The notes below the pieces were generated by a model, which saw nothing but the letters and a program-made list of their open reading frames with translations, was not told where the DNA came from and ran no database searches. From positions 2,232,001 through 2,296,000 of the forward strand of contig JAHQIY010000012.1 in assembly GCA_019054805.1 (NCBI GenBank): 64,000 nucleotides of DNA, given 5' to 3'. This DNA comes from Brachionus manjavacas (Eukaryota; Rotifera; Eurotatoria; Ploima; Brachionidae). The translations under genes and the position numbers were made by a program. Positions 1 to 9,785 of the stretch are shown piece by piece; positions within the stretch are counted from its first letter, which is position 1; every line of letters starts with the position of its first letter.

Positions 1-186
1 TCATGGTCCTCTTGGTTTCGTAGTATATCGACATTCTGATTTTCATCAATACAATGGAGATGCATTCGAGCTGGACATTTCGAGTTAATAGAACATTTAT
101 AATATTCTTTTATTCCATTTTTGGTGCTGTGCGTTTTTTGGTGAATCCATTTTTTCTCAATACTTTTGAAGTCTTCATTGTAATTG
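1..186 (-). pseudogene. FLYWCH/MULE-type zinc-finger fragment
   Basis: Read on the minus strand, this stretch translates without a stop through a motif of the type YYKC...KCPARMHLH, followed by a segment ending in a His. This is the layout of the FLYWCH zinc finger found at the front of many Mutator-like (MULE) transposases and in host genes derived from them. The window edge cuts it off and no start codon or further domain is visible. It is most likely a transposon relic; a host FLYWCH gene continuing outside the window cannot be excluded. Confidence 0.5.
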
Positions 187-399
187 TTAAATATAATTTC
201 AATTGCCTATTTCGTTAGCAGATGAAATCTTATCTTCGATCGATGATACATTAAATGTCTCTTCGAGATCTATCAATTTTTGTAATAATTATATATTAAA
301 GAAGTTATTTTGTTTAGTGCAAGTAATTTTGTTTCATAAAAGTATTTTTTAGAAAAGTGAGATTTTTTGGTGTTAAAAAAGTAATATTGTTGCTAGAAA

Positions 400-740
400 G
401 AGTTTAAGGCCAATTAGATATTCGAATCAGACTTTTAAAGACTAGAACTGCTTTCTTCAAATTAATGAACACGTGGAAACTGTCATCCCTTCGACTGAAG
501 ACTAAATTACATCTATATAGTAGTCATGTCAAATCTGTACTGCTATATGGATCTGAATGTTGGAGAATGACTGACAATGATCTTCAAAAGATCGAAATAT
601 TCCATAACAATTACTTAAGTGGCTTGGTCATGTTTTTAGAATGCCAATCGACAGAATTCCTAGAATGGCTAAGCTTTATTCCAAACTTCGCGAGTATAAA
701 CCAAGCAACACAAATAATTAGCAAAATTGCTCCAAATTTT
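400..740 (+). pseudogene. RTE-like LINE ORF2 C-terminal fragment
   Basis: The frame at 465-749 contains TKLHLYSSHVKSVLLYGSECW, the well-known block after the reverse transcriptase domain of many non-LTR retrotransposons. It continues with a heptad-like DLQKIEIFHN stretch. A second frame then encodes WLGHVFRMPIDRIPRMAK, which matches the next conserved block of the same protein (WLGHVLRM type). An internal deletion and a frameshift therefore separate two normally contiguous blocks. It is a dead 3' fragment. A related piece lies at 16.73-16.81 kb. Confidence 0.75.
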
Positions 741-1190
741 TTAAAATAATGGTTTCTCTAAAACAAAAAAGTTGTTTTTCTATTTTATTAAAGTTTAAAA
801 TATAAAAAAACCAAATTAGACATTGATATCCACAACCAAAGTAAAATTGAGTGATGTCTTTTATTCAAACAAAAATAAAATTAATCTATTTGAATGTAAT
901 TTGATGTAATATTAATTTAAATTGAAATTGAATTATCGAATTGCTGAAAATTTTTGTATGTAAATTAAGTGCCTAAAAAAAATATGAAATATTCAAACGT
1001 AATAGTTCGGAAAATTTATCTAGAAATGTGTTAAATTATGAAAGATACATACAAGATCAATTTTTGTTTTATTTAAAAAGTATTAAAATTTTAAAATAAT
1101 TCTTTCACAAACAAGAAATCAAATACTTTTGATTCAAAAGCAAATTTTTTTCAAAAAAGAACAAACTTATCTGACACTTTGGCTCTTTAT
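741..1190. other. AT-rich intergenic, upstream of LysM gene
   Basis: No coding frame or repeat structure recognised; dominated by A/T runs. Confidence 0.5.
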
Positions 1191-1198
1191 TATAAATA
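1191..1198 (+). promoter_or_regulatory. TATA box of LysM gene
   Basis: TATAAATA lies 67 bp before the ATG of the LysM gene. The same octamer sits upstream of CAP2, the AA15 genes and the small Cys/Pro-rich genes in this window. Confidence 0.65.
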
Positions 1199-1257
1199 CT
1201 CTGGATTTTAATTCTTCATCATCAATTTACTTAAGAAACTAAGAGAAAGCATTCAAA

Positions 1258-1881
1258 ATGAATTGTTTATTAATTGTTCTGTTGGCTGTTGTTGGTCTCA
1301 TCAACGCTCAATGCACCTACTACACCATTCAACCTGGCGACACCTATGACGCCATCGCTAGAAGATACGGAACCAGTGCTAGTGTTCTTCAACAAGCTAA
1401 TCCGAGCATTCCAGCCAACTTGTTGAAAGTTGGTCAATCAATCTGTATTCCAAGCGGATACAACAACTACAATGGATACAACACTTACACCAACACTTAC
1501 CCAACCTACAACAACTACGGCACCAATTGTGGCAACTATATCATCAAAGCAGGAGATACCTGCGCTGCATTGTCTCAAGGCTCGCTCAGCAATTTCAATC
1601 AATTGAACCCGGGTATCAACTGCAACAATTTGCAAATCGGTCAAGCAGTCTGCGTTCCATACGGTTCCCAAACAAATTACAACAATGGTGCCTACTATCC
1701 AGACTACAACAATGGTGCTTACAATCCAGGCTATGCTTGCTCTGGCAGAAGTTACACTGTCCAAGCAGGTGACACTTGTTGGTCAATTGCTCAACGATAC
1801 GGCACAACAACTGAAAATGTTCAGTCATGCATTGGAGTCAATTGCTCAAACTTGCAAGTTGGCCAAGTTATTACATTTTAA
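1258..1881 (+). CDS. Secreted protein with three LysM domains
   Basis: Intronless 207-residue protein. Residues 1-17 form a typical signal peptide (hydrophobic core LLIVLLAVVGLI, cleavage near A17/Q18), so the product is probably secreted. Three LysM modules follow at about 21-65, 93-135 and 165-207. Each has the GDT signature (QPGDT, KAGDT, QAGDT) and the closing VGQ/IGQ block (LLKVGQ, LQIGQ, LQVGQ). The linkers at 67-90 and 137-159 are rich in Tyr, Asn and Gly. Cysteines flank the modules in the eukaryotic manner. LysM modules bind N-acetylglucosamine polymers such as chitin or peptidoglycan; no catalytic domain is present. The start is supported by the TATA box at 1191 and an AACTAAGAGAAAG leader. 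AATAAA at 1915 is a plausible polyadenylation signal. Codon choice is noticeably richer in C and G than the surroundings. Antisense frames over this gene are shadows. Confidence 0.93.
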   Translation: MNCLLIVLLAVVGLINAQCTYYTIQPGDTYDAIARRYGTSASVLQQANPSIPANLLKVGQSICIPSGYNNYNGYNTYTNTYPTYNNYGTNCGNYIIKAGDTCAALSQGSLSNFNQLNPGINCNNLQIGQAVCVPYGSQTNYNNGAYYPDYNNGAYNPGYACSGRSYTVQAGDTCWSIAQRYGTTTENVQSCIGVNCSNLQVGQVITF

Positions 1882-1920
1882 ATCTTTAGCTTATTTTTAA
1901 AGCTATTTTTAATCAATAAA

Positions 1921-3460
1921 AATTAATATTTTAATATTTGTTATTCAAATCTGTGAACTAACAATAATCCACCATAAAAATAACAACTTCATTGGCACAT
2001 TCTAATGATAAAAAGACTCAAAGAAGAGGTCTTAGAAAGTAAATTTATTTGAGAAAGAAAATCATTTTTACTAAAATAGACTTTACTTAAATAAATTAGA
2101 TTCCTTTTTTATTAAAAAAGCGGTGCTTTTTCTTAAATTAATGAAAAGTTAAAGATAAATTATGGATCTTTTAAAATTTTTTCTTAATATCACATTTTTT
2201 TATTTAAAGTATCCATTGGGATTTAAACTAAAGAGACAATTGTAAAATGGGGCTAATTTAGGGGCAAAGAGGGTGAACTTTAAAATAACGCCTTTAGATA
2301 TCTCGGACTAAGCAACTCTTTTAACATTTTTAAGTTGTTCTCTATTTAAAGGGGCATATTTGGATCTTCAAGAATCTCTTTCTAAATAAATAATTTAAAA
2401 TTAAAAAAAAAGTCAAAAATAAAACTTTTGCAATTTATTTATTTTTAAAGCTTCAAGGTTAATCCTCTGTCGGTAAAAGACCGCTTCATTTATTTAAAAA
2501 TAAAATTTAAATTTAATGCATTTTTAGTAAAAAGAATAAAATTCAAATTTTGTTTAATTTAGTGAATAAAAATAAAATTTAACTTTTTAATGTTTATAAA
2601 ATTTTAAATTTTTTTACAAAATCTGGAAAAACAAAATAAATAATAATAGTTGATATTACTAAATATTTAGAGTTTAAATCCAGAAAATTTCAAAATTGAT
2701 CTCTTAATACATACTTTATATGATTTTAAGTTATTCGCACGATTAAAAATTGAGAATTCAAGAATAATTGATAAACGAGGGCTTATATAATTTAAATTTA
2801 TTTAACGTTCTTTTGATGCAATTTTTTTATTTAAATACTTTTCATATAAGCCAAGTTTTAGCAGAGTTGTTTAAAAGTCTCAAGAAAAAGTTCAAGTCAA
2901 GATTTTTTTTTTTCGAAGTCAAAGTCAGGATTAGTTAATTTAAGTAAAAATTCTTCTCAGTATTTTTAAAATAAAAATTAATTTTGATTGAGTTTTTTTG
3001 AGATGATTAAAGTTTGAAGAAAAATTTAATTAAAAAAAATCAAATTTATTTTTTAATAAGTTTAATGTGTTTAAGTTTCGAGAGATAAAAGATCAACGAT
3101 TCAAACTTTTCTCATTTAAATAAAATTTAAAAAAATTTAGGCTGTGTTCAAGACTAATTCAACAAAAAAAATGCATGCATTTTCAACCAGTTAAATCTAA
3201 ACTTGCATGGAATTAGCTAAATCGAATGCATGCAAAACTACGAATTAGTATCACTCATTTAAATCTCTCTCATCTTTTAAGTCGAACACATTTTTCACTT
3301 ATTCACAACGCGGTTAAAACGACGCGTTAAAAGACAGACTACTTAACATGTCGTCTCGGCCAATTGAGTGAAGCAGTAAGCATAAGCTTTTGAAAAAAAA
3401 AATTAAAAAGACTTGTGAATTGAGACTTGTGACTTTTAAACAACTCTGAGTTTTAGTTAT
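1921..3460. other. AT-rich intergenic region
   Basis: No gene recognised. Between about 3125 and 3240 there are two ATGCATGC-centred stretches (near 3170 and 3228) flanked by AATTAG-type sequences in opposite orientation, possibly a degraded palindromic insertion. The rest is A/T runs. Confidence 0.4.
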
Positions 3461-3679
3461 ACACAATTATCGGGTTCTATCCGATTTATTCAATGAGTAT
3501 GATAAGCTTTTCGAACCCTTTTTTTCACGATTCCTGAAAAAACACATGACCTTGACAAGTCGTGTCTTTTCTACAAAGTCTATGCCATTATTCATCACAC
3601 CATGGACAATTCTACCTTGTCTGAACTGGTTGTTCCAAATAACGTTATCCCAGCAAATTAAAATTTGATACAGCATCAA

Positions 3680-4734
3680 TGAATAGAAAAAAATTTTACC
3701 GAATTTTCATCGATGAGGAGTGATCAGATTTAAAATGTTTTTTCGATGAAAAATGGTGCTCCCCTAAATGGTGAACTGAGATCACAAAGATGTGTGAACT
3801 TAAGAAAAAGTAAAGTTAGATCACCAAAAATTTGTGAACTTTTTTTTTGTGAGCTAATTTTTGTTTGAACTGAAAAAATTAGTCATCAGTTTTTGAAATT
3901 TTAATCAAACAAAAAATTTTTTTTTTTCAAAAGTTTAAAATTATTACAAACTACAAAATTAATAGACAATTTTGAATTGTATGACAAATTTGAACGCATA
4001 GGCATTATTTCATTATGTATGTGATCATTGTGTAGCAAAAAGCATTGAAAAAAATGTAAGGGTAACTGGGGGTTAAAGCTTCATAAAAGTAAAAGTCATA
4101 AAAAAATAAACATTAGATTTTTAATTAGTAGATATTTATTGATTGAAAGGTTAATTGATTGATTTTTTTAATTAATATTTTATTAAATAAATTTTTGGTT
4201 TTTGGGAGCTCACGAAAATCACAGTTCAACATTTAGCTTATTGACTAAAAAATATAAGTTTCATCGGTTTTTCATATATTTTAATAAGTATTTTATTTCG
4301 CAATAAAAAAAAACATGCGAGATAAAATACTTATTTACTTTATGATACAAATTCAAAATTAACATTTCAAAAAAAAAATTGAACTCATGAAAAAAAAAAA
4401 TTTAATTTAATCATTCTTTTCAAACTAAATATACAATTTTAATATAAATAAAAAACAAAAATTTTCTACTAATACTATTAACAAAAACGGTAGAAAAAAT
4501 TTTAGTCTATTTTGATTCCATTTTTCCTATATTTTAGCTTTATCTAATTTTTTTAAATTGTTTAAACAAAGAAGTTGATTATTGCTAGAGAAGTCTTCGA
4601 ACTATAATCCATAACATGAATATGTGTTTTTTCCAACTTTTTTTAGTTGTCTATAAAAGAAAGTATTCGCCAAATTTTAGCTCAGTACATTCATTTAGCC
4701 ATTCATAAAAAAATTAAATAAGTAAGGAGATAGA
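3680..4734. other. AT-rich intergenic with short degenerate repeat
   Basis: At 3765-3860 a motif of the form AGATCAC-CAAA..TGTGAACTT occurs twice in direct orientation, about 45 bp apart. No coding frame was recognised in the rest. Confidence 0.35.
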
Positions 4735-4985
4735 ACACCTCCTTGTTTTACACCCTCAGTTGTTGCCATCATATTTGCTTCTTTGTTCTGATATTTCACT
4801 ATAATTTTCAAGAGATTGTAGTAGTAGTAGTATAAAAGACGCCATATTTCATTTGGTTTGTTGTTAATAAGCTTAAAGAAAAGAGCCCATCACTCCATAG
4901 TTTATCAAAAGCTTTACTTGCATCTAAGAAGATAACATGAAGTTTTAAATTGTTTTGCCTATTTGAAAAAGATTGATGACGCATA
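4735..4985 (-). pseudogene. LINE reverse-transcriptase fragment (LINE-C)
   Basis: On the minus strand, blocks corresponding to RT motifs appear in order: a FLDASKAFDKLW block (catalytic Asp motif), then a GLFFKLI block, then TTEGVKQGGVLSPYLFN (the strongly conserved block before the YxDD motif). Small frame breaks separate them, and the YxDD motif is not seen. The wording is close to the LINE-D element of the tandem array (AEKAFDKI, GVKQGAILSSFLFN), so LINE-C and LINE-D probably belong to one clade. The clade (L1/Tx1-like or other) cannot be fixed from here. Confidence 0.75.
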
Positions 4986-5024
4986 TAGTTAATAAAAATA
5001 TGATTGATTTCTTCTTCTTATTTG

Positions 5025-5285
5025 CATACTCTATTGACGAACTTCGTCAAGAATTTTTCCAAAATAGTCCGGTAATTGATTCCTTGCAAATAATAGATCA
5101 CACGCTTAAGATAGGGAAGCAGGGCTTTATAATTGCGAGTAACGAGGCGTTAACTTTTAACTTTAATGTCATGTTTTATTTGCATGTTTATTGTAATTTA
5201 TTAGTTTCGAAAAGGTAAAAAATAACATGTAATTTATCAATTAATGTGTATACTCTATTGACGATTTACGTCCAGAATTTTTTTA
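5025..5285 (+). repeat. Degenerate direct repeat pair
   Basis: A segment starting ATACTCTATTGACGA and ending in an AGAATTTTT run appears at about 5028-5065 and again at about 5250-5285, roughly 225 bp apart with several mismatches. It probably comes from a decayed repeat element; no coding content is recognised. Confidence 0.45.
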
Positions 5286-5615
5286 GTAACTATTCAGTAT
5301 TTGTTTTTATTCACGTGTGTCTATGCTTAATATACTCGTCACGCACCGCTCGTTCCTCGTAAAAAATACTAAAACGCTGACGGTCTCTCCATATAGTCGT
5401 TTAAATATGAGACTAATAAGAACGTTAACAAAATCGATGAAGATTTTATACTAAACCACTTTTTAGAGAGTCACGTCGAGGCAATAAACAATATTTATTT
5501 CCTAATATTTCTGTCAAGATTCCAAAGGAAACATAGCTTAGCCAAAAAATCTTCTCAGTAACTACGCTGTTAGACAAAACGTCTTATTATTTTGACATTT
5601 CCGAAAAGCAGTCCT

Positions 5616-5642
5616 ACTTCAATTCATGGAATGAATTGAAGT
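5616..5642. repeat. Perfect 12-bp inverted repeat with 3-nt loop
   Basis: ACTTCAATTCAT, then GGA, then ATGAATTGAAGT: a perfect hairpin-capable palindrome. It lies between unassigned sequence and the Tc1 relic; its function is unknown. Confidence 0.7.
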
Positions 5643-5939
5643 TGAACTGGTGTAAATAATAAATTATTTTACAAAAATTTAGAAATTAATTATTCTATTT
5701 ATCTAAACTTGTAAAGAATAAAATAAAAACACTAATTTAGATTTTATTTCTCTTCAATTTGATATGTCACACTCGGCATAAAAATATAATTGATTTTTAA
5801 ATATTTATAACAAAAATTATTCCTATCAAAATTAATAAATAAAAGTTGGTTCAAAAGTCTAGATATTCGAATAATCCAAAAGATTGAAAAATTACCACCA
5901 TCTTTCACATCTTTATGATTAATCAAAAGCAAAATTAGA

Positions 5940-6770
5940 TAGCCAAGCTGTTAAGTGTATCTCCAAAGTGTGTCTCTTCAACTAAAAAACGATATGAAGA
6001 GACTGGTACTGTGTCTGATCGAAGTCGTTCTGTTAGGCATTGTGAATTTTTGAGCAAAGAACAAAAACAAAAATTTCCCAATGATATAACTTTTTTACTA
6101 TGGGTCTAAAAATTGTTTTGCAAAATGCATCAGCTGATAAAAATCTTGTAACACCCTAATTTAAATTTCTGCAAAAACTCTGCAAGTCTGCAAAGCACAA
6201 AATGTATTAAAAAAATCATTAAGATTAAATTGCAGAGTTTTTGCAGAAATTTAATTTTGAAATCGAAAGTCTTGAGTAATAATTAAAAGGTTTCGGAATG
6301 AAAAAATTCATCGGCAATTCTCTATGCCATTGTTATGTCATGATATCTAAAAAAGGAATGATTATATGCAACATTTAAACTAAATAAGTCATTTGACTCC
6401 ATTAACACTTTGGAAAGCTATCTTTCACCATCTGTTAAATTACCATTTAAGCCGAATGACCCTTTGATTCTCCAACAAGATGACGCATCGGCATCGGATT
6501 ATTGAAGGAATGGAGCATTGAGATTCTTCAATGTAGTGTGGGCTTACCAGATTTCAACCCAATCGAGAATTAGTGGTCATACATGGATGCCAAAATGGTA
6601 AGCATAAAAATAATCTATATTGAACACTTAAAAAAGGTGTTATTCAAATAAAGGTTAGATTTTCCAATTGAGTACGTAAAGAATTTTATCTAATCTATGC
6701 TAAATAGAGTTTTGTGTTGCTGGACGCCAAAGGCGATCATTTTTAAAATTTAGGTTGATTAAACTTGGAA
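5940..6770 (+). pseudogene. Tc1/mariner-type transposase relic
   Basis: The 5' part encodes an HTH-like block (KRYEETGTVSDRSRS), the usual end of the paired-like DNA-binding domain of Tc1 transposases. The 3' part has LILQQDDASAHR (second catalytic Asp region) and, after a frameshift, GLPDFNPIEN (the block with the third catalytic acidic residue). The sequence ends with a degraded LDAKGDHF block. Several stops and frameshifts make it inactive. A small palindromic insertion (6162-6253) interrupts the middle. Terminal inverted repeats of the Tc1 element itself were not identified. Confidence 0.8.
6162..6253. mobile_element. 92-bp palindromic MITE-like insertion
   Basis: Perfect 24-bp terminal inverted repeats at 6162-6185 and 6230-6253 (left arm begins TAAATTTCTGCAAAAACTCT) flank a 44-bp core. 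The element sits inside the Tc1 relic. Partial matches to its GCAAAAACTCTGCAA end occur near 14,765 and 40,725, so it is probably a family. It has no coding capacity. Confidence 0.7.
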
Positions 6771-7190
6771 TCATTTATCTTTTTAATAAATTGTATCGAA
6801 TTTTTCTTTTTGATTTTTTTTTGAGATTTTTTGTCATATTTTTTTAAAAATTTTATGATATTTAGTTAATAAGTTATCACTTTACTCGACACAAGACTTT
6901 GACTTAGAAACTAATGTAAATAATTCTTATGTCTAATGTTTTTTAATTGAGCAGAGTTTTTTAAATCAGAAAAGTTTTTTTTTTAGTAAAAAATTATTTT
7001 AAATCCATGTAGCATTTTTATAAAGTAATTTTAGAATTTTCAAAAACAATTTCTAGCTCTTAAGAATAATTATATCCGAGGGACATTAAAATAAAATTAG
7101 TAAACAGATTTTTGAGATATTAAAGCATTTGTTATTCTTCATAAAAATTTATTGATTATCTAACTATAAAATTTGTAAATCATAAAAATA
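6771..7190. other. AT-rich intergenic
   Basis: Nothing recognised apart from A/T runs. Confidence 0.4.
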
Positions 7191-7195
7191 AAAGT

Positions 7196-8203
7196 TTAGC
7201 ATTTACATTGAATTTTGTTTAAATTTTTGAAAAACTTTTTAAAAAAATCCAAAATTTTACCAAAATTATCTTTCAGAATTTGTCTATAGACTTTGTTAAA
7301 TTTGTAATAAATAAATATATCCAAGCCTTGGGCAAGAATCCATGCAATATTGCTAAATGTAACAAAAACCCTGTATCCATCTGACATTGTAGAAACTTCA
7401 TTATTAATCAAATCAGCTGTAATGTTGGTCAAATTACCAATTATGTAAGCCGATCCTTTGATTAATATCATCTTGGACATGTTTTTCTTTGCTTTATTTT
7501 CATTACTTTCCGAACCTGCCTTTGACTTGGTTATTTTTTTCTTTTTTTTCATCGCAATTGAGAACTTGATTAAGGTGAAAATATTTATGGCCAAAAAAAT
7601 CACATAAAAAACATATCCTCGAATTATAGACTTGGTGTTGGTTATACCTTTGCCCAGTTTACTGTAGCCAAAATCTGTCTTTCTAAAAACATAAAATGTG
7701 CTTGAATTTGTATTCACTATTAACACACCGTACACATAAAAAACATCAATGTGAAACAATGCAGTAAAAATGATCACCACTGAAAGAGTTATTAAATTCC
7801 GCGGCATTTTGATCCGTTTCACATCGGCTACAATCAAGAAATTTTGAAAAGAAATTATTATTTGAATTAAAAAGCTAGAATCATAGAAAATATCCTTGAA
7901 AAAGTAAAAGCCTATGTGAAAATAATAGGCGAAAAAAAATTTAAAAAACAAATGACTGCAGATGGCACATCGGGTGATTAAGCCTGGAAATAAGAATATT
8001 AAATACAGAAGAAATGATATTGATCCAGCAGCCATATAGTTAAATGTAGAGTTTAATCGTAGCTTTTTGTTCAGAAAAACCATGATGTTAATCAATTGAA
8101 AAATGATTAAGATTATTTCAATGATTGCGCTTAGGACAAAACCTACAATGAAATTAAATCTTTCAAAGCTGGGCAATTGAGTGAACCATGAAGAGTTTTC
8201 CAT
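7196..8203 (-). CDS. Divergent rhodopsin-like seven-transmembrane receptor
   Basis: Single-exon 335-residue membrane protein. Seven hydrophobic segments are visible at about 18-44 (TM1), 54-77, 107-130, 135-160, 192-220, 245-270 and 283-310. TM7 ends in a GLDIFIYYKFNKVYR block, which resembles the end of TM7 plus helix 8 of peptide-type GPCRs (QGLN..IYY.FN..FR) and replaces a classical NPxxY. The loop between TM5 and TM6 is a Lys-rich stretch (KKKKKITKSK), usual for G-protein contact. The Asn-containing N-terminus is short and no signal peptide is needed. It probably senses a peptide or chemical ligand at the plasma membrane; the ligand cannot be inferred. Divergent intronless receptors like this are common in lineage-specific expansions. 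The neighbouring globin gene is on the same strand but unrelated. Confidence 0.8.
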   Translation of the reverse strand: MENSSWFTQLPSFERFNFIVGFVLSAIIEIILIIFQLINIMVFLNKKLRLNSTFNYMAAGSISFLLYLIFLFPGLITRCAICSHLFFKFFFAYYFHIGFYFFKDIFYDSSFLIQIIISFQNFLIVADVKRIKMPRNLITLSVVIIFTALFHIDVFYVYGVLIVNTNSSTFYVFRKTDFGYSKLGKGITNTKSIIRGYVFYVIFLAINIFTLIKFSIAMKKKKKITKSKAGSESNENKAKKNMSKMILIKGSAYIIGNLTNITADLINNEVSTMSDGYRVFVTFSNIAWILAQGLDIFIYYKFNKVYRQILKDNFGKILDFFKKFFKNLNKIQCKC

Positions 8204-8210
8204 TTTTGAT

Positions 8211-8530
8211 TCAAAAATATTTTCAAAGAAAATTTCTATTTAATTAAATATGAATTTTTTTTAATATAAAAAAGATCGTATTTAAACTATTTAATAAAGT
8301 AAACAGAATTTTTTTAAAAATCAGACATTATATCCTTTACTTATATCTTGGACGAAATTTATTAATTTCTGGATTTTGCTGATTGTATTGGAAATCAAAA
8401 TTTCGGGATAGATATTGATTGTCAAGAATTTCTTGTAAAAACACATAATAAATTGGAAAATAAAGGTAATAAAATAAAAAAAATCTTCAAGAAAAATTTT
8501 ATCTAAATTAAATTTATCTAATTAGGAAAA
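8211..8530. other. AT-rich intergenic
   Basis: No gene recognised between the receptor and globin 1. Confidence 0.4.
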
Positions 8531-8539
8531 GAAAAAAAA

Positions 8540-9104
8540 TTATTTTTTTTCGAAGCCAATCTTCATTTGATACTCGACAAATGTTAAAAACTTTTTCCAA
8601 GAATTTCTGGTCTTATTGTCAAAAATTTCTCCCAAACCGTCAGCCAAAGTCATGGTCAAAACTTCAAAAATGGGCTTCAAATTTAATTTTAACATTTAAA
8701 GTTTTTTTTATTATTTAAATAAATTTTACTTTGAAATGCTCTTCTCGTACTCCTATTTTGAAATGGATTCTTCCCAGATTAATCAGAGAGAAGCAGCATG
8801 AATTAATGTCCTCTAGGCTGTAGATACTTTTGTCTATGGCATCAAACATTTTTTGACCATGAACATAAACTTGGGAATTTTTTCTTAAACTTTCTTCTGT
8901 ATCAATATCTTTCATAAACCACCATAGATTTTTAAAATTTGGATAAGCTGTGAACAGTCGAACCATGAATTCTATTGCAAATTTTTCTTGTCCTTGATGA
9001 GCAATTTCTCGCCATGAATTTCGCAAATAAATGATGTCAGAAAAGTTTAAGAGAGAACTTTTATCGTTTGTATCTATTAGATCAGTGCTAGAACAAGATC
9101 CCAT
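8540..9104 (-). CDS. Globin 1, two exons, N-terminal lipidation motif
   Basis: Exon 1 is 9104-8730 (125 codons) and exon 2 is 8674-8540 (44 codons plus stop), joined across a 55-bp GT...AG intron; total 169 residues. The start MGSCSS has Gly2 and Cys4, the pattern for N-myristoylation plus palmitoylation, so a membrane-anchored globin (as in globin X-type proteins) is likely. Globin landmarks in order: the LWWF block in the CD region, distal His in VYVHGQ (E7), proximal His in LGRIHFKIGV (F8), then EEHFK at the start of helix G. The phase-0 intron falls two residues after that His, which is the ancient G7.0 position; the B12.2 intron is absent. Without the exon 2 splice the protein would lack helices G-H. 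Three upstream blocks are shared with globins 2 and 3. Haem binding is expected; whether the role is oxygen sensing, redox or NO chemistry is unknown. Confidence 0.92.
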
Positions 9105-9122
9105 TTGAATTTTTTTTTTTCT

Positions 9123-9260
9123 AGACAGATTATATCAAGTCAGTATTGCCTTAAATGGGTGAATAGAATTTCCTTCTTAGCCAAAAAAATATATCTACAG
9201 TCAAAGCAAATGACGCTCGGGATATATTTTGCCTTAATCTTATTACTTCGTGACATTTTC
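9123..9260 (-). promoter_or_regulatory. Conserved globin upstream blocks (globin 1)
   Basis: Three blocks match the upstream region of the diverged paralogues. On the gene strand they are: ATAATCTGTCT (9133-9123), ATATCCCGAGCGTCA (9225-9211) and GAAAATGTCACGAA (9260-9247). The last two are about 21 bp apart here and 22 bp apart in globin 3. Block 1 may be near the transcription start; blocks 2 and 3 look like factor-binding sites. Confidence 0.6.
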
Positions 9261-9785
9261 TCGTAAATCATTAATCAATGTATTTAATTTTGTCAATGAA
9301 GAAAAAACTGGGATTTTAATTTTTTAAATTCAAAATATCTGAAGAGATTTTTCAAATCTAGCTGACTAGGTGTCAAAGCAGAAACTTGGAATTGGAAACA
9401 ATAAGGAAAATTTAAAGAGCTCATCAGTCCGAAAAAAATGAATGAATACCTGTTTGAAAATTGAATTGGGAAAAAATATTATCAAAATTTAAACATTGAT
9501 GAATCCGATCTGTAAGCTTTTTGAGAAATATCTAGCTTAAATAAAGAAAAAGAAATTTTTATTGAAAAAATAAAATTAATATTTTGATAAAATTTAAATT
9601 AAAACATTTCCAAATAATCTTCTAGAAAAATAAATTTTTTTTTATAGTCACAATAAGTGGCAAATTGAAATCAAATGAAAATTTCAGATCAGGTTTAAAA
9701 AATATAAAATATTCATCAAAATAAATTTTTTATTAATAAAATAACTTAAATTAATTTAAGATAACTTTAGATTTATTTAACCCCA
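9261..9785. other. AT-rich intergenic
   Basis: Nothing recognised. Confidence 0.4.

Noticed and set aside
1438..1828. Three open frames overlapping the LysM gene on both strands
   Set aside because: They are shadows of the LysM coding sequence; none has a signal peptide or domain, and the LysM frame carries three intact motif sets.
3467..3679. Minus-strand 70-codon frame containing WNNQFRQGRIVHGVMNNGI
   Set aside because: Possibly a transposase scrap, but no family motif could be matched with confidence, so it is not annotated as a gene.
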